Below are positions 46,501-56,786 of a DNA stretch of 64,000 bases, one piece after another. How positions within the stretch are numbered: the stretch's first letter is position 1; each line of letters opens with the position of its first letter. Where the stretch lies: the NCBI GenBank assembly GCA_030267565.1, contig BRXU01000003.1, positions 3,242,001 to 3,306,000 on the forward strand, read 5' to 3'. Below the pieces are notes generated by a model. It saw only the letters and a program-made list of their open reading frames with translations, was not told where the DNA came from and made no database searches. Made by a program: the position numbers and the translations under genes. The DNA comes from Pleodorina starrii. Lineage: Eukaryota > Chlorophyta > Chlorophyceae > Chlamydomonadales > Volvocaceae.

Positions 46501-49500
46501 CGGCTCCTACAGCTCTATGGCGGTGTCATGTCGGGGGGCGGCCGAGTACCAGGCCATGGCGGCACCCGTGGGGGGGAGGCTGTTCTTCGCGGGGGAGGCA
46601 ACCATACACAAGTGGGTGGGGGCAGGGGGGCTGGCGGGGGGGGCTGAGGGGGTGCAAGGGGGGCGCAGGGGGGTGCAAGGGGGGGGGGGGACTGAGCTGG
46701 CCCTGGACTGAGGTGCGCGCGGTAGACACCGCTGGGGCGGAGGACGCCTGGGGGAAGGGGAGGGGGAGGGGGGGCGGGGGCGGAAGGCTTTTGGTTTCGG
46801 AGGAAAGGGGGACTCCCGGCCTGCCCACCTCTGAACCCGCGCTCCCCACTCGACCGCCCCTGCCGCCCCTGCCGCCCCGCCTGCCCCGCCGCCCCCGTCT
46901 TGCCCCGTTTCCCTGGCTGGCTGCGGCCATCCGTTCTTACCTTACCCCCCGTCTCACCCCGCCCCGCTCCTCCGCTCCTCCGCTCCCTGCTGCTCTGCTC
47001 CCTCAGGTACCCGGCCACCATGCACGGGGCCTTCCTCAGCGGGTTGAGGGAGGCGGGCAGGATACACTACTGCCTGGCCCGGGCGAGAAATGGCCTGCCG
47101 CCCAGGGTAGGGACCGGGGGGGAGGAAGGCGGTGGGCAGGGAGAGCTGGGTCCAACGGCGGGGCACTCTCTCCCTCTCTCCCCCGCAGGCTCCGGTCCAT
47201 ACGTGGATATTCCCTCCCATCCCTTCAGTGGCGCAACCACACTGACCACCCCAAATCACCGCCCTACCTCTGAAGTCCCCGTTGTGTCCTTTCCCCTCTG
47301 TTTTTATGGCTGCCCTAATGCGTACTCGATCTGTGGCCGAATGCCGAAATGATCTAATCTGATCTGGTCTTATGTGATCGCGACGTACGCCGACCGGCCC
47401 CCACCCGGATCCGTTCGCTAACGCCGTCTCCGTCTCCGCTGCGGTATCTTCTTTTTACCACCCCACCCCAACCCAACCCAACCCACCCCGGCAGGCTGAC
47501 GGCTTCGCGGGCGCCGCCGACGGCAGCGGCGACGCGGTCGCTGCTGCTGCTGCTGCTGGTGCTGGTGGCGGGGGCGGCGGCTCTGCGGTGTCCCCCTCTC
47601 CCCCCCCGCCCCCCAGCGGCCCCTCGCTGCTGCACGTGCGGCGGCTGCAGAGCTTGGCGGGGGGTCTGCGGGGTCTGTTCGCGGGGGGGGATGTGGACCT
47701 GGAGTTTGGCTGCTTCAGGGCGCTGTTCGGGCCGGAGGTGAGCCGCGGGGGGGGGGGGTCAGAGGGGGGTTGGGAGGGGATAAACGGCTTTGGCAGTTGG
47801 TTACCTGCCAAGTGGTTACCTGCCAAGGCAATCGGTTTGGCTCACACCCCCCAGAATGGAGGGGGAGAGGCATTCGCATTCCCGGTGGGGGAGCTGACAC
47901 TGGAGGGGTTGGAGGGGTTGGAGGGGTTTCGAGGCGCTCCGCTGCCCGCGATCGTCGCTTTGGTCGCCGGTTGCCGCCCCAACCCGGGGTCCCTTGGCCG
48001 CCCGCACCCCGCCCTCTGTGTGTTTCCCCGCCACACACGGCTCTGGGTGCTGCCCCGCCACACACGGCTCTGGGTGCTGCCCCGCCACACACGGCTCTGG
48101 GTGCTGCCCCGCCACACACGGCTCTGGGTGCTGCCCCGCCACACACGGCTCTGGGTGCTGCCCCGCCACACACGGCTCTGGGTGCTGCCCCGCCACACAC
48201 GGCTCTGGGTGCTGCCCCGCCGCTGCCCCGCTTCCCCCCTCAGGAGCCCGGGCGGCAGCAGTGGGCACTGGTGCAGATCGACCTGGGTGAGGCAGGGGGG
48301 GAGGGAGGGAGGCAGGGAGGGAGGGGGAGCGGGCGGGCCCCCAGGGTACACCACCGGCCACCACGGGGCCACGGGGCTGCCGTGGCCCCGTGGCTCCATA
48401 GCCCCATAGCCCGAGGGCGCCTTGCGCGTGTGCCCGGTCACGGGTCGGTCAACGAAAGGAGATAGGCGGCACACTCCACTCCACTCCACTCCACGACGGA
48501 CCACCCACCACCACCCCCTGACGGGTACTCCGCTTCCCCCTCCTCGTGCCGTGCGCTGGTACCGCCTGCCGTACCCTGCCGTACCCTGATGGCACCTCAG
48601 GCTACATCCGGTCTCGGAGCACGGCCGCGGGCGCCTCGGCCTCGGCCATGGAAGACGGCGGCGGCGGAGGCGGCGGAGGCGGAGGCGGCTCCGCCGCCGA
48701 CGCCGACGCGGATGCCGACGCGGAGGAGCGGGGCGGCGGTGGCGGGGGGCGGGGCGGCGTGCGGCGGCGCGGCGGCGGCAGCGGCGCCTCCGCTTCCGCC
48801 ACCGGCTCGTCCCGTCCGGGGGGTCACCGTCATAGGGCCCTGGTGCACATTCCGCTGCCCCGCGCTGCCGTGGAGGCTCTGTGGTGCATGCGGGGAGGAG
48901 ATGATGCGCGGCTGCTCACACTGACGGGGCGCTTCGGAGTCAAGCTGCCGGGTGGGGGAGGGGAGGGGGGTGGGGGTGGGGATGAGGGTGGGGGAGGGGA
49001 GGGGGGTGGGATTGGGTGGTGGCTCTTACTCAATGGCTGGCTGGCTGGGGAAAGGGGGGAAATGTGGCGATTGTCGCATTGGGGACGCACATCAATTGGG
49101 GGGAGGGTCCCAGGGGGTTTGGGAGGTGGGTGGAGGTGGAGGGAGGGGCGCTGCGGCCCACGCCACGACCCGCGGCACAGTGGTGCCAACACAGTGGTGC
49201 CAACACAGTCGCTCTCAAAGCGGTGGGAGCGTCGAGCATGTGTGGGGGACTGACTGACTGACTGATTGACAGACGGGTGGGAGGTGACCCACGGGTCAGG
49301 TCACTCGATCGGCACCCGCGCCAACCTGTCGCCCCCTCCCCCGCCCTCCCGCCCCCTCCCCCTCCTGCCCCCTGCCCCGCAGGCTCCGGTGAGGCCGCCC
49401 CCGACTGGGACCCCACTCTGCAGATGGAGCTGCTCCTCCACCAGATATCGGCGAGAAGAGCACCGCCCCCGCTGCCGCCGGCGCTGGCGGCTGCGGTGGC

Positions 49501-49567
49501 CAAGAGCGAGGCGGCTGCGGCTGCGGCTGCTACTGCGGGGAAGGCGGCCACAAACAGTGCGGTGTGA
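37556..49567 (+). CDS. LSD1: LSD1/FLD-type lysine-specific histone demethylase (SWIRM + amine oxidase)
   Basis: Nineteen exons join in phase to 1265 residues: 37556-38443, 38880-39026, 39384-39478, 39923-40050, 40532-40632, 40924-41097, 41724-42016, 42550-42686, 43134-43336, 43994-44038, 44349-44387, 44859-44977, 45425-45782, 46463-46611, 47007-47106, 47495-47737, 48244-48286, 48601-48951, 49383-49567. Residues 1-296 are Gln/Glu/Ala/Pro-rich and disordered. SWIRM spans about 315-398 (NRILTLWRVN, AWAYLNTYGVINFG). The FAD-binding motif is VLVIGAGLAG (411-420), then VVVLEARDRPGGR and GGSIITGCDGNPL. Lys750 (GYGRLNK|V) corresponds to the essential LSD1 lysine. GRLFFAGEATIHKYPATMHGAF closes the FAD site. 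The enzyme should oxidise mono/dimethyl-lysine on histone H3. The tower domain of animal LSD1 is absent; a Gln/Ala/Gly insert (within exon 7) and a Gly/Ser/Ala insert (exon 13) interrupt the oxidase. The C-terminal extension of about 290 residues has no known domain. Confidence 0.92.
39300..39378 (+). repeat. CCCCT pentanucleotide repeat in intron 2 of the LSD1-like gene
   Basis: About thirteen CCCCT units form the polypyrimidine tract directly before the acceptor CCCCTCAG|GTTCGC (exon from 39384). Confidence 0.85.
39600..39633 (+). repeat. Short dispersed motif GGTTATCCACGTATAGGCCGG
   Basis: GGGGGGTTATCCACGTATAGG (39602 on) closely matches 28247-28275 (GGCTTATCCAAGTGTAGGCC). Both sit next to a G run. 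It may be the end of a dispersed element. Confidence 0.5.
39754..39790 (+). repeat. Dispersed intron-associated repeat, copy in intron 3
   Basis: CGTCTCCGTCTCCGCTGCGG followed by TATCTTCC and a T run, in intron 3 of the LSD1-like gene. Same core as 12741, 36117, 47411 and 60573. It is followed by CCTCC repeats (39790-39905). Confidence 0.65.
40811..40845 (+). repeat. (CA)n microsatellite
   Basis: About fifteen CA units in intron 5 of the LSD1-like gene. TG/GT runs also occur in its other introns (39065-39090, 40065-40081, 43457-43471). Confidence 0.85.
41101..41240 (+). repeat. Purine minisatellite in intron 6 of the LSD1-like gene
   Basis: Units of about 28 bases built from GGGAGAGGGAAGGGGGGAG are repeated four to five times. 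The coding strand is pure purine. Confidence 0.75.
47411..47459 (+). repeat. Dispersed intron-associated repeat, full core copy
   Basis: CCGTTCGCTAACGCCGTCTC continuing with CGTCTCCGCTGCGGTATCTT and CTTTTTACC, in intron 15 of the LSD1-like gene. It shares the core with copies at 12741, 36117, 39754 and 60573. Confidence 0.7.
48026..48214 (+). repeat. 27-bp tandem repeat, seven perfect copies
   Basis: Unit CCCCGCCACACACGGCTCTG plus GGTGCTG, repeated exactly seven times in intron 16 of the LSD1-like gene, just upstream of the acceptor at 48243. All three frames stay open through it because 27 is a multiple of three. Homogeneity points to recent expansion. Confidence 0.95.
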
Positions 49568-52342
49568 AGTGGCGGCGTGTTGGAGGACCCGGGTATGGGA
49601 GGGGTTGTAGTCCGCAGGGGATGGATGGGGGATACGTATCAGGGATAGGCTGCCGGCCGTAAACAAGCGCCGTTTGCGACGGGTTCGGGCCCCCCATCCC
49701 AACCCCCTCCCGTTCCAACCTCGGCAATCCAAGGCCTTTGGAAGTCCTTTGGAAGGGACGTTCCAAGGGAGGGAGGGAGGGAGGGAGGAGGGGCCGTGGC
49801 GCTCGGCAGGGGCGGGTGTCAGCGATGGGACCGACCCGCGGGTCGTTTGTCGCTGTTCCGCTTCCTTTGTGACATCATCAGCAGCAGCAGCATCCTGCTG
49901 CACATGCGCCGCCTGCACAGGACAAGACGCGCATGTGGCGATGACTCTCCCCCGGCTGCGTGTGGGCTGCTGACAGTTGGGGTTTTGCAGTTGGGGTTGA
50001 GTGGAGGAACGGCGCCGGTGAGCGGAGGGCTGGGCTCTCGACCGCCCGCCCGCCCGCCCGCCCAGGGAGGGGCGCATCTCCGCGGGAGGGGGGGAGAAGG
50101 GGGAAAGGGGGAAGCGGCAGATGTGGGCTTTTCACCAGAAAATAAGTGGCGGGCGGGCGGGATGGCGCGGACATGCCCAGGTGCCGGTGGCTTGAGGCGA
50201 GGTAAGGGCGGGTGCGAACGAATGCTTACGGTGGCGGCAAGTGACGCTGCAACTGGTGTTAGGGTACTGATGACCGCTTTCGGCTTTCGACGGCGGCAAA
50301 TGGCGCTGCGGGGTGTTACGGACCGCTTTCGGCTTTCGGCGGCCATAGCAGCGGTACCATGCAGTACGTTGCAAGGCAAGATACGGAATAGGGCCATAGC
50401 AGCGGTGCCATACGATACAACAATGGTGGGATATACGACAATCCAATGCATAAGTCATAATTAAGTACTGATACGTCAGTGGACCGATTGTGGGTCCGTT
50501 GGCTCAACCGTCTTTGCAAAGGGGGACGTGACGGGTTGTGCATGTCGCGGCAAGACTGGCGTACGGTATAACTGCACGGCATCGTACGGCACCTTTCATA
50601 CTGGACACTCAAAAGGAGGATGCTTTGGTTCACGGTTCACAGCGCTCTCCCCCCTGCCCCCCTTTACGTGGTTTACCCCCCCTCCCGGGCCGGCGAGACC
50701 TTCCCTGGTTGGACTGCGGCTTTGTTCCAGCACAGGGGGGGCAAAGCTGAGTGTTTGGATCCGGGGGGGCGGCTCTACCGCTATCTCCACCCGCGACCGC
50801 TGCCCGGCGATACCCTGTCCTTCCGGGTGTCATCGGTGCTGATGCTGCTGCTGCGTGGTTTCTAAATTGCTGCCTCTCAGCGGGGATGAGTGGGCGTGTG
50901 TTGGGGGTGGTGGGGAGTTGTCCACCAGGGCGATGGCCGCCTGGTGCCGACGGTGGTACGGTAGAGCCCCGTGAGGGTCAGCCTGGGTGTCCCGCCTAGG
51001 GGGTGGGAGTGGGAGGGGGGCGGCGGCGGCCAGAGCCCCCCTAACCAGTAACCACTACCGGTCTCAAGCAGTCATACTGCGGCAGGAGGAGGAGGAGGAG
51101 GAGAACGCCGGGTGGCCGGAGTGGCCCATTGTCCCCAGCGAACGCCCGCCAGCCCCCATCGAGCATCGATACCGCGGACACACACACACGGACCTGGCAG
51201 TACCTGGCAGCACTCCACATCGCCTACGGTAGCCGCTGCATCAGGCTACAAGGGCTACACCCCTGACAAGTCCACGACGAATGGCATCCCCGATCGCTTC
51301 AGCCAGTCGGCGGGGTCCGCCCGGCGCCCTCTCCCATCCTTGACCCATTTACGCTTTCGATTGGCCACTACACGTACGGTACTCCCTGTCGCGGTGCTGG
51401 TGTACCGACCCATCGCCGTATGCCCTTGGTTGACTCTCCCTGCTACCGATGATCCTTTGGGTTACAGTGTAGAACGGTTGATTCGTTGCTGCCCTCACCC
51501 CGGATGGGTCGACTGTTCCCTGGTCGGGTCGAGTTGGCAGGTGGCCGCCTCTCAACCGCCTCAACCGTCAACAACTTACAAGTACGGTAACACGGCTATC
51601 GAACTGTCCAGGTCTGCAGTCCGAAGTCACAAAAACGCCGTCCAACTTTTGAAAATGCGGCTTGCGGCTTGTGTGGCAGGTGTGAAAAAAAGCAAAAAAA
51701 AGCCAAGTCCGCAGAGAAGATTGTCACCTAGGCTCATATATATAGGGCCCCAGGAGTCTGCCAAGACAATGAACCAACAGCACAACCAATCAACGTTAAG
51801 CCACGATCCGCACCGGAGAAAGGCCGGACAGGTGAACCGAGCCAGGTGCCGACGTCCTCTAAGTTCGCTTTCTTGGAGCGCCTCGTCAACAACATTGCGC
51901 CTCAGCCTGCTACCCACGATGCTGCAACCAGCCTATCTTATCATGCACCTCAACATCTATCCTTTTGTCTTCGTCGGTCATCGTCGGTCAATCAACACAA
52001 TGGAAGACAGCATGAGGAGCCCTTCGGGGCCTGACTGGACCTACTCCTTCCGCGGACACCCCGTACCATCGACCCCATATGGGTTACGGCCTCATTTATT
52101 CAACCGCAGAAAGCGATAAAATGTGTCGAGCATTGCCGTCATCGATGTCTGCACCATTTATCTGCCCGAGGCCCCCTACCCTGGCGGCTGTTGGCCCGGA
52201 CGCCGCTGCCGCACTCGAGCTCAGACCAGGCAGCCCAACCGTCCCCACCGCCGCGTGCCGACCCGTGGGTCAGAACAGGTTGGGATTGCAAGCTACGTGG
52301 CGAACGACGGCAGCCCCCCACCCGCGCATCATGGGCCAGCCC
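49568..52342. other. Repeat-bearing intergenic region, no gene supported
   Basis: Between the LSD1-like stop and the small HSP last exon. It contains three copies of the GACCC(RY)GGGTC palindrome nearby (49286, 49833, 52260) and degenerate repeats at 50226-50420. Possible exon-like stretches occur at 50620-50865 (CLDPGGRLYRYLHPR, FRVSSVLMLLLRGF) and 51073-51240 (acidic run, then WPEWPIVPSERPPAPIEHRY), with plausible acceptors. Neither links into a recognisable protein. A 335-codon open frame at 51112-52119 has no recognised domain. Confidence 0.4.
50226..50420 (+). repeat. Degenerate ~53-bp tandem repeats
   Basis: GACCGCTTTCGGCTTTCG recurs at 50271 and 50324, each preceded by GGCGGCAA.TG.CGCTGC and a GTTA segment. 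A second motif, GCCATAGCAGCGGT, recurs at 50342 and 50393. Confidence 0.65.
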
Positions 52343-53288
52343 TCAGGCGCCGGTCACGGTGATGCGCTTGGGCTCGACCTTGGGCTCGGTCTCCTTCTTG
52401 GGGATGCACACCTGCGGCAGGAGGAGGAGGGAGGGACGCGGGAGGGACATCTCGCCACGAGACAGTATTAAGCAAACTTGCCACGGCTCTGCGCTGCAAC
52501 GGACGTCTCAAGCTTAGAGAGCGCAAGGTCATTTCAAGGTTTCGAAATCCGACCAAAACCCTAAAACCCAAAAACCCTAAAAACCTCGAAATCCGACAGG
52601 GCTGTTAGTTGGAGCCCGTCGCGACCCTTCACATGCGCCCTGTATCCGTGCAAGTGCCAACACACATCGCCCTTCAACAACACGGATTCAGCAGCAGGCA
52701 CTACAGGACAACAAACCAGCACGGCGCAGATTTACTCTACCGCATCCACCGGTCCCATCGTGTGCAGAAAGTGCCGGTTGAAGGACAATTACTTTTTACT
52801 TAAGACATTCGCGTTGCAGAATCATCAAGCATGAACCTATCAATGGCTGGCACCCGCCATACCTTGAGCACTCCCTTGTCAATGGTGGCACAGATGTTGT
52901 CGGTGTTGACGTTCTCCGGCAGAGTGAAAGAGCGCGCGAAGTTGTAGGAGCTGCGCTCGCTGCGCCACACCTTGCCCTGCGGATCCTTGTCCTCGCGCGC
53001 CATCTGCCGGCTGCCGCTGACCGTCAGGACGCCCTCGTGCAGCTCGACCTTGACGTCCTCGGGCGTCATGCCGGGGGTGTCCGCGTGCAGCTCGTAGTTA
53101 GTTGGCGTCTCAATGATGTCCATGGGCATCGAGACGGCGCCGGTGGTGGCGGTGCCGGTCGTGAATGGCCGGAAGATGTCCATTGTCCCAGTGGGGCGCG
53201 TGGACGGCATGCCGAAGCCCGCCATCATGCGGTTCATGGTGCGCTCCATCTCGTTCATGAATGGATCGTTGAACAGCGTGAGGGCCAT
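52343..53288 (-). CDS. HSP22: Small heat shock protein (HSP22-type), one intron
   Basis: Two minus-strand exons, 52863-53288 and 52343-52411, give 164 residues. The N-terminus MALTLFNDPFMNEMERTMNRMM is the family's assembly segment. The alpha-crystallin domain (about 55-140) carries MDIIETPTNYELHADTPGM, VKVELHEGVLTVSGSRQ, GKVWRSERSSYNFARSFTLPE and ATIDKGVLK. Exon 2 supplies VCIPKKETEPKVEPKRITV plus TGA at the C-terminus. Reading through the donor (AAG|GTATGG) instead gives a spurious tail, so the intron is required. It is an ATP-independent chaperone that forms large oligomers. The promoter contains a heat shock element and TATA box. It is a diverged paralogue of the gene at 26636-27120: the domain is alike, but the N-terminal linkers differ and only this copy has an intron and an intact start. 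Confidence 0.94.
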
Positions 53289-53427
53289 TACTGCAGAAGT
53301 ATTAAAGTGCTACCGGAAAGGTCGAGACTGAGGCAATTTTAATGTGGAGAGCAAAGATAGCTTTCAGAGAGTAAGCGAGCTTTAGAAGAGTGCTCTTTTG
53401 TGCTTGGATTCTATAAGCTGATAGCGA

Positions 53428-53509
53428 TTTTATAGCCCTGAACGTCCCCGTCAGCTGTTCCGGCACCATCCAACGGTGTTCCGGTACTTTCGGTAACAAG
53501 GTTCGCGAA
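53428..53509 (-). promoter_or_regulatory. TATA box and heat shock element of the minus-strand small HSP
   Basis: Reading the minus strand, TATAAAA (53428-53434) lies about 140 bases before the start codon. The palindromic heat shock element TTCGCGAA (53502-53509) is about 70 bases further upstream, with a partial GGAAC unit next to it near 53479. Confidence 0.6.
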
Positions 53510-53671
53510 CTGTCGCGACACACCCCCAGGCGTCCAAAACGTTTCATGCTGTTTCGATATGTACTTTTAAATTTTTTGTATATTCTTACTGACGTCCTGT
53601 GGAGTTTGAGATCGCAATTGGGAGTGCTGAATTATCCATGCGTGACACATGTATAAGTCAGCACCCGAAGC

Positions 53672-53747
53672 CGGCCGGCTGAGCCCCTATCATGATGTAC
53701 CATGCAACGCGGCCGGCTAAGCCCCTATCATGATGTACCATGCAACG
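53672..53747 (+). repeat. Tandem 38-bp direct repeat
   Basis: Two adjacent 38-base copies (53672-53709, 53710-53747) differ by one base. The unit starts CGGCCGGCTRAGCCCCTATC and ends ATGATGTACCATGCAACG. Each copy contains the palindrome CGGCCG. Confidence 0.9.
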
Positions 53748-54052
53748 AAATGTCTTGCATTATTAAGTGCATGTTTTTGATTGCATGATTGTCCTAGATA
53801 CCGTAAACTGGCTATCCGCCCTTCGAAAGCTGCAACTGCACCCTACTGCACGCTTCCAAGTTCCAACCAATCTTCATCTGGGTCAGCTTCATCACCTTTG
53901 GCCTAATGCAAGTGTCAAATTACCGGGATTGATTCGCATGCTTAGTCGTTCCGGGTGCTGCAAGAAACCCGGATGTCATGGCTGGGAGTCGTCCTCGTAG
54001 CTTACGGTTTTGCATACGTTGGACCGCTGGACAACAAATCGTTGTCCATAAA

Positions 54053-54722
54053 TGAGTTTTCACATAGGAGAGCTTGCCTTCTCTGCCGCATCGCGTGAGT
54101 CGCCGCGCGGAGGGGCAGCGGCGCGTGCAGCGCGCGTGCAGCGCGCGTGCCGCTGGCTGCCGCTGGCTGCGGCCCTGTTACTTAAGACATTGGTCGCAAA
54201 CCGATTTTCCAGCAAACAGTGCCGCCCGATTCAGTCAAAGGCGATCGCGACCGCCATGTTTAGCCGAGACACGGATGTCACCGGCGCCGCGGTGTAGGCG
54301 GACGCGGTGTACAGCCCGCCTCCGCCCCCACCTCCGGCCCCACCTCCGGCCCCGCCGCCTCCGGCCCCGCCGCCTCCGGCCCCGCCGCCTCCGGCCCCGC
54401 CGCCTCCGGCCCCGCGGGCGGACGCTTCCAACAAGAGAAAACCGCTTATCTGCGCCCCACCGCGAAATGGACGAGCAGGCGGCGGCGAGGGCGGCCAGGA
54501 TGACTAAGGCGCCGTACAAAGTGGGGATATACCGTACGCGGATTCGCTGTGCGAGCTGTGCGAGCTGCAGAGGCTCATCAGCCCCGGCCGAGCAGTCGAC
54601 CTCACCCAGCCTCCAAACGAGGATTGCGATGGCGACGTCGCTTCCGCGTGCTGACGCCAGCCCGCTTCTATCTGCGCCTGCACGCCCTGGAGCATCGAAC
54701 CCCCGGCCGTGTCAGAAACCCG
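54053..54722. other. GC-rich region with 15-bp tandem repeat
   Basis: CCGCCGCCTCCGGCC units run in tandem at 54319-54416 and keep several frames open (Pro/Ala or Arg/Gly types). A short direct repeat of GCGCGTGCAG lies at 54121-54150. No gene is supported. Confidence 0.6.
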
Positions 54723-55222
54723 CTATGCGACCGTCAACCCCAATCCGCGCGTTTCAACAAGTCCCGAGTACTTGAAGAGGGGACCCTCCCTCCCGCAAGC
54801 CACCCGCGCCCCGCTGACCCGCCGTGACCGGCTCATGATGGCGAAGGGCAGTAAGAGGTAGAAGAAGAGCAGCGCGAACAGCAGGTTGGCTCCCCCGCCC
54901 CGCTCCGCGCTGAATGGTCCCCCTAGGTGCCCCTACCTACCCGTGGCAAATCTGCACACCCACGCACCCCACGCACGCGAGAGACATCCGCCTTGCAAAC
55001 CCACCTACGCGCCCACGCACTCAACCACGCACCCACGCGCACCTACGCACCAACGCAACCACGTAACCAGACCAGGCGCACGTACGAGTATGGTGTGATG
55101 TCTGCCTGCCGTGCAATTCGTACACTTCCGTACACAGGTTCTGATGAATCAACTGCTCGGGTTGAGGGTGGCAACCATAACGCCGCACGCAGGAACCACG
55201 CACCTGCTTCGTCGTCGAGTTT

Positions 55223-55262
<40 letters not shown>

Positions 55263-56442
55263 CGCCGCCGTCGCCGCCGCCGCCGCCGTCGCCGCCGTCG
55301 CCGCCGCCGCCGCCGCCGCCGCCGTCGGCGGCGGCGCCGCCGCCGCAGCTGCCGTCGCCGTCGCCGCCGCCGCCGCCGCAGCTGCCGTCGCCGTCGCCGT
55401 CATCGCCGCCGCCGCTGCCGCCGCAGCTGCCGTCGCCGTCAGCGCCTCCTATGTCAGCGCCTCCTCGAGCTCCGCCGACGCCGCGTGCAGTCCTTCGGTG
55501 CTCATGGTAACAAAGTAACCGCGCGAAACACCGCCGCCCTCAATGTCCTGCTCCCGCCCCTCCCCTCCTCCTCGTTGCCGTCCTGCTCCTCGTTGGGTCC
55601 TGCTTCTCCTTCAGGCCTGGATCCAACCTCTGTACCCCTCCCCCCCCCCAATGTGAATTGCCGGTAGCCTCCCGCCGCCGCAACCGCCGTTCACCAGCGC
55701 GCCGGCGGCCAGGAGGTGCTGCGGCGGCGGACGTGCGGCTGTTGGTAAGTGGGAGACAGCGGGGAGTGACCCAAGGGGCTATCCGGGTGCCGGCGCGGCA
55801 GGCCCCACGCCTCCCCCTCCGCTGCCGGCACTTCCTCCCCGCCCTCCACGTCTCTGCCGCCCCGCTGCACGCCGATGCGCGAAGTGGCTGCTCCCTCCAT
55901 GTCCCTCAGCACCCGCTGCACCCGGTCGATCTGCTGGGCCATCTGCGGAGGGAGGGGAGGGAGGGAGGATGGGAGGGGAGGGGACGAGGAGGGCAGGGAG
56001 GAGAGGTAGGGAGGATTGGAGGGAGGATTGGAGGCAGGGCGGGGCGAGGGGCGAGGGAGGGAAGGAAGATAGGGTGGGTGGTAGGGAGAAAGGGAGGGAG
56101 GAGATGATGGCCTGCGACCAATGCCCTCGATCCCCGTCCCTGCAGCCGCTTCCCTGGGGCCCCTCCCTCGTTCATCAAACCACACCCTCACCCAGCGCCG
56201 CCGCATCCCTCACACGAGCACGAGCACACCAGCCGCCGCAGCCGCTGCTTCTGCTGCCCCTTCACACTGAACCTCGATCCACTCACGGTGCACGCCCTTA
56301 CCTATACCCTCCCTCACGCCCTCCCCCACGCCCTGGCTCACCCCCGCCCCCTGGCTCGCACCCACCTACCTGCAGCCCCACCAGCCGGCTTCCCTCCGCC
56401 AGGTCTGCGCCAGGGGAGGGAGGAGGGACCACGCCCGCCGCC
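54723..56442 (-). CDS. Possible membrane protein of unknown function (partial exon set)
   Basis: Three minus-strand segments look like exons. 56370-56442 has acceptor CTCTTCAG and donor CAG|GTAGGT and encodes a stretch with GADLAEGSRLVGLQ. It joins in phase to 55942 downward (acceptor CCGCAG), encoding AQQIDRVQRVLRDMEGAATS, a likely coiled-coil helix. 54723-54909 has acceptor CATTCAG and encodes a 19-residue hydrophobic helix (NLLFALLFFYLLLPFAIM), then basic MSRSRR and a stop at 54723. Between them an Ala-rich frame covers the CCG repeat at 55219-55440, and another candidate exon (STEGLHAASAELEEAL) lies near 55460-55510. The C-terminal helix followed by positive charges suggests a single-pass membrane protein. 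I do not recognise the family. Exact exon borders in the middle are unresolved, and one gene versus two cannot be decided. Confidence 0.4.
55219..55440 (+). repeat. (CCG)n-rich trinucleotide repeat
   Basis: More than seventy triplets, mostly CCG with CGT and GCA/GCT interruptions. All frames on both strands are open (Ala, Arg, Pro or Gly runs). On the minus strand it would encode poly-Ala/Thr. Confidence 0.95.
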
Positions 56443-56786
56443 CTGAAGAGGGGAACCGGGCGGACAGCCGGCGCAGGACACTGCGCTAATCATGGGGCGA
56501 TGGGGCAGAAGCCTAGAGCATCACGCACGGGCTGGAGGCGGCCTCCCACATCGCGGTGCTGTGAGGGCGGGGAACACTGACAAATGAAAGCAGTTGAGGG
56601 GCGGCACTGCACTGCTGCGGTGCTGCCCCGTAGCCCGTACTGATCCCGTGCCGATGCTGATGAGATGCCGGCGTCAAGCGGATACGGCACGAATACACCG
56701 CGGCGGGGCAATCTGCTCACGCATCCCATTGCACCCCACGGTCCCTCTCTTGGTCGCCGCGGTCACGCCTCCTGTCCTGGCCCCTT

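Noticed and set aside
48026..48214. CRISPR array
   Set aside because: The 27-bp units are contiguous with no spacers and lie in a eukaryotic intron.
51112..52119. 335-codon plus-strand open frame downstream of the LSD1-like gene
   Set aside because: No domain or consistent exon signals. Several overlapping frames are open, and the only protein-like part (51073-51160) has a different length and frame context.
52800..52862. C-terminal tail of the minus-strand small HSP read through to 52800
   Set aside because: The family's C-terminus is encoded by the separate exon 52343-52411 after a GT-AG intron, so the read-through tail is intronic.
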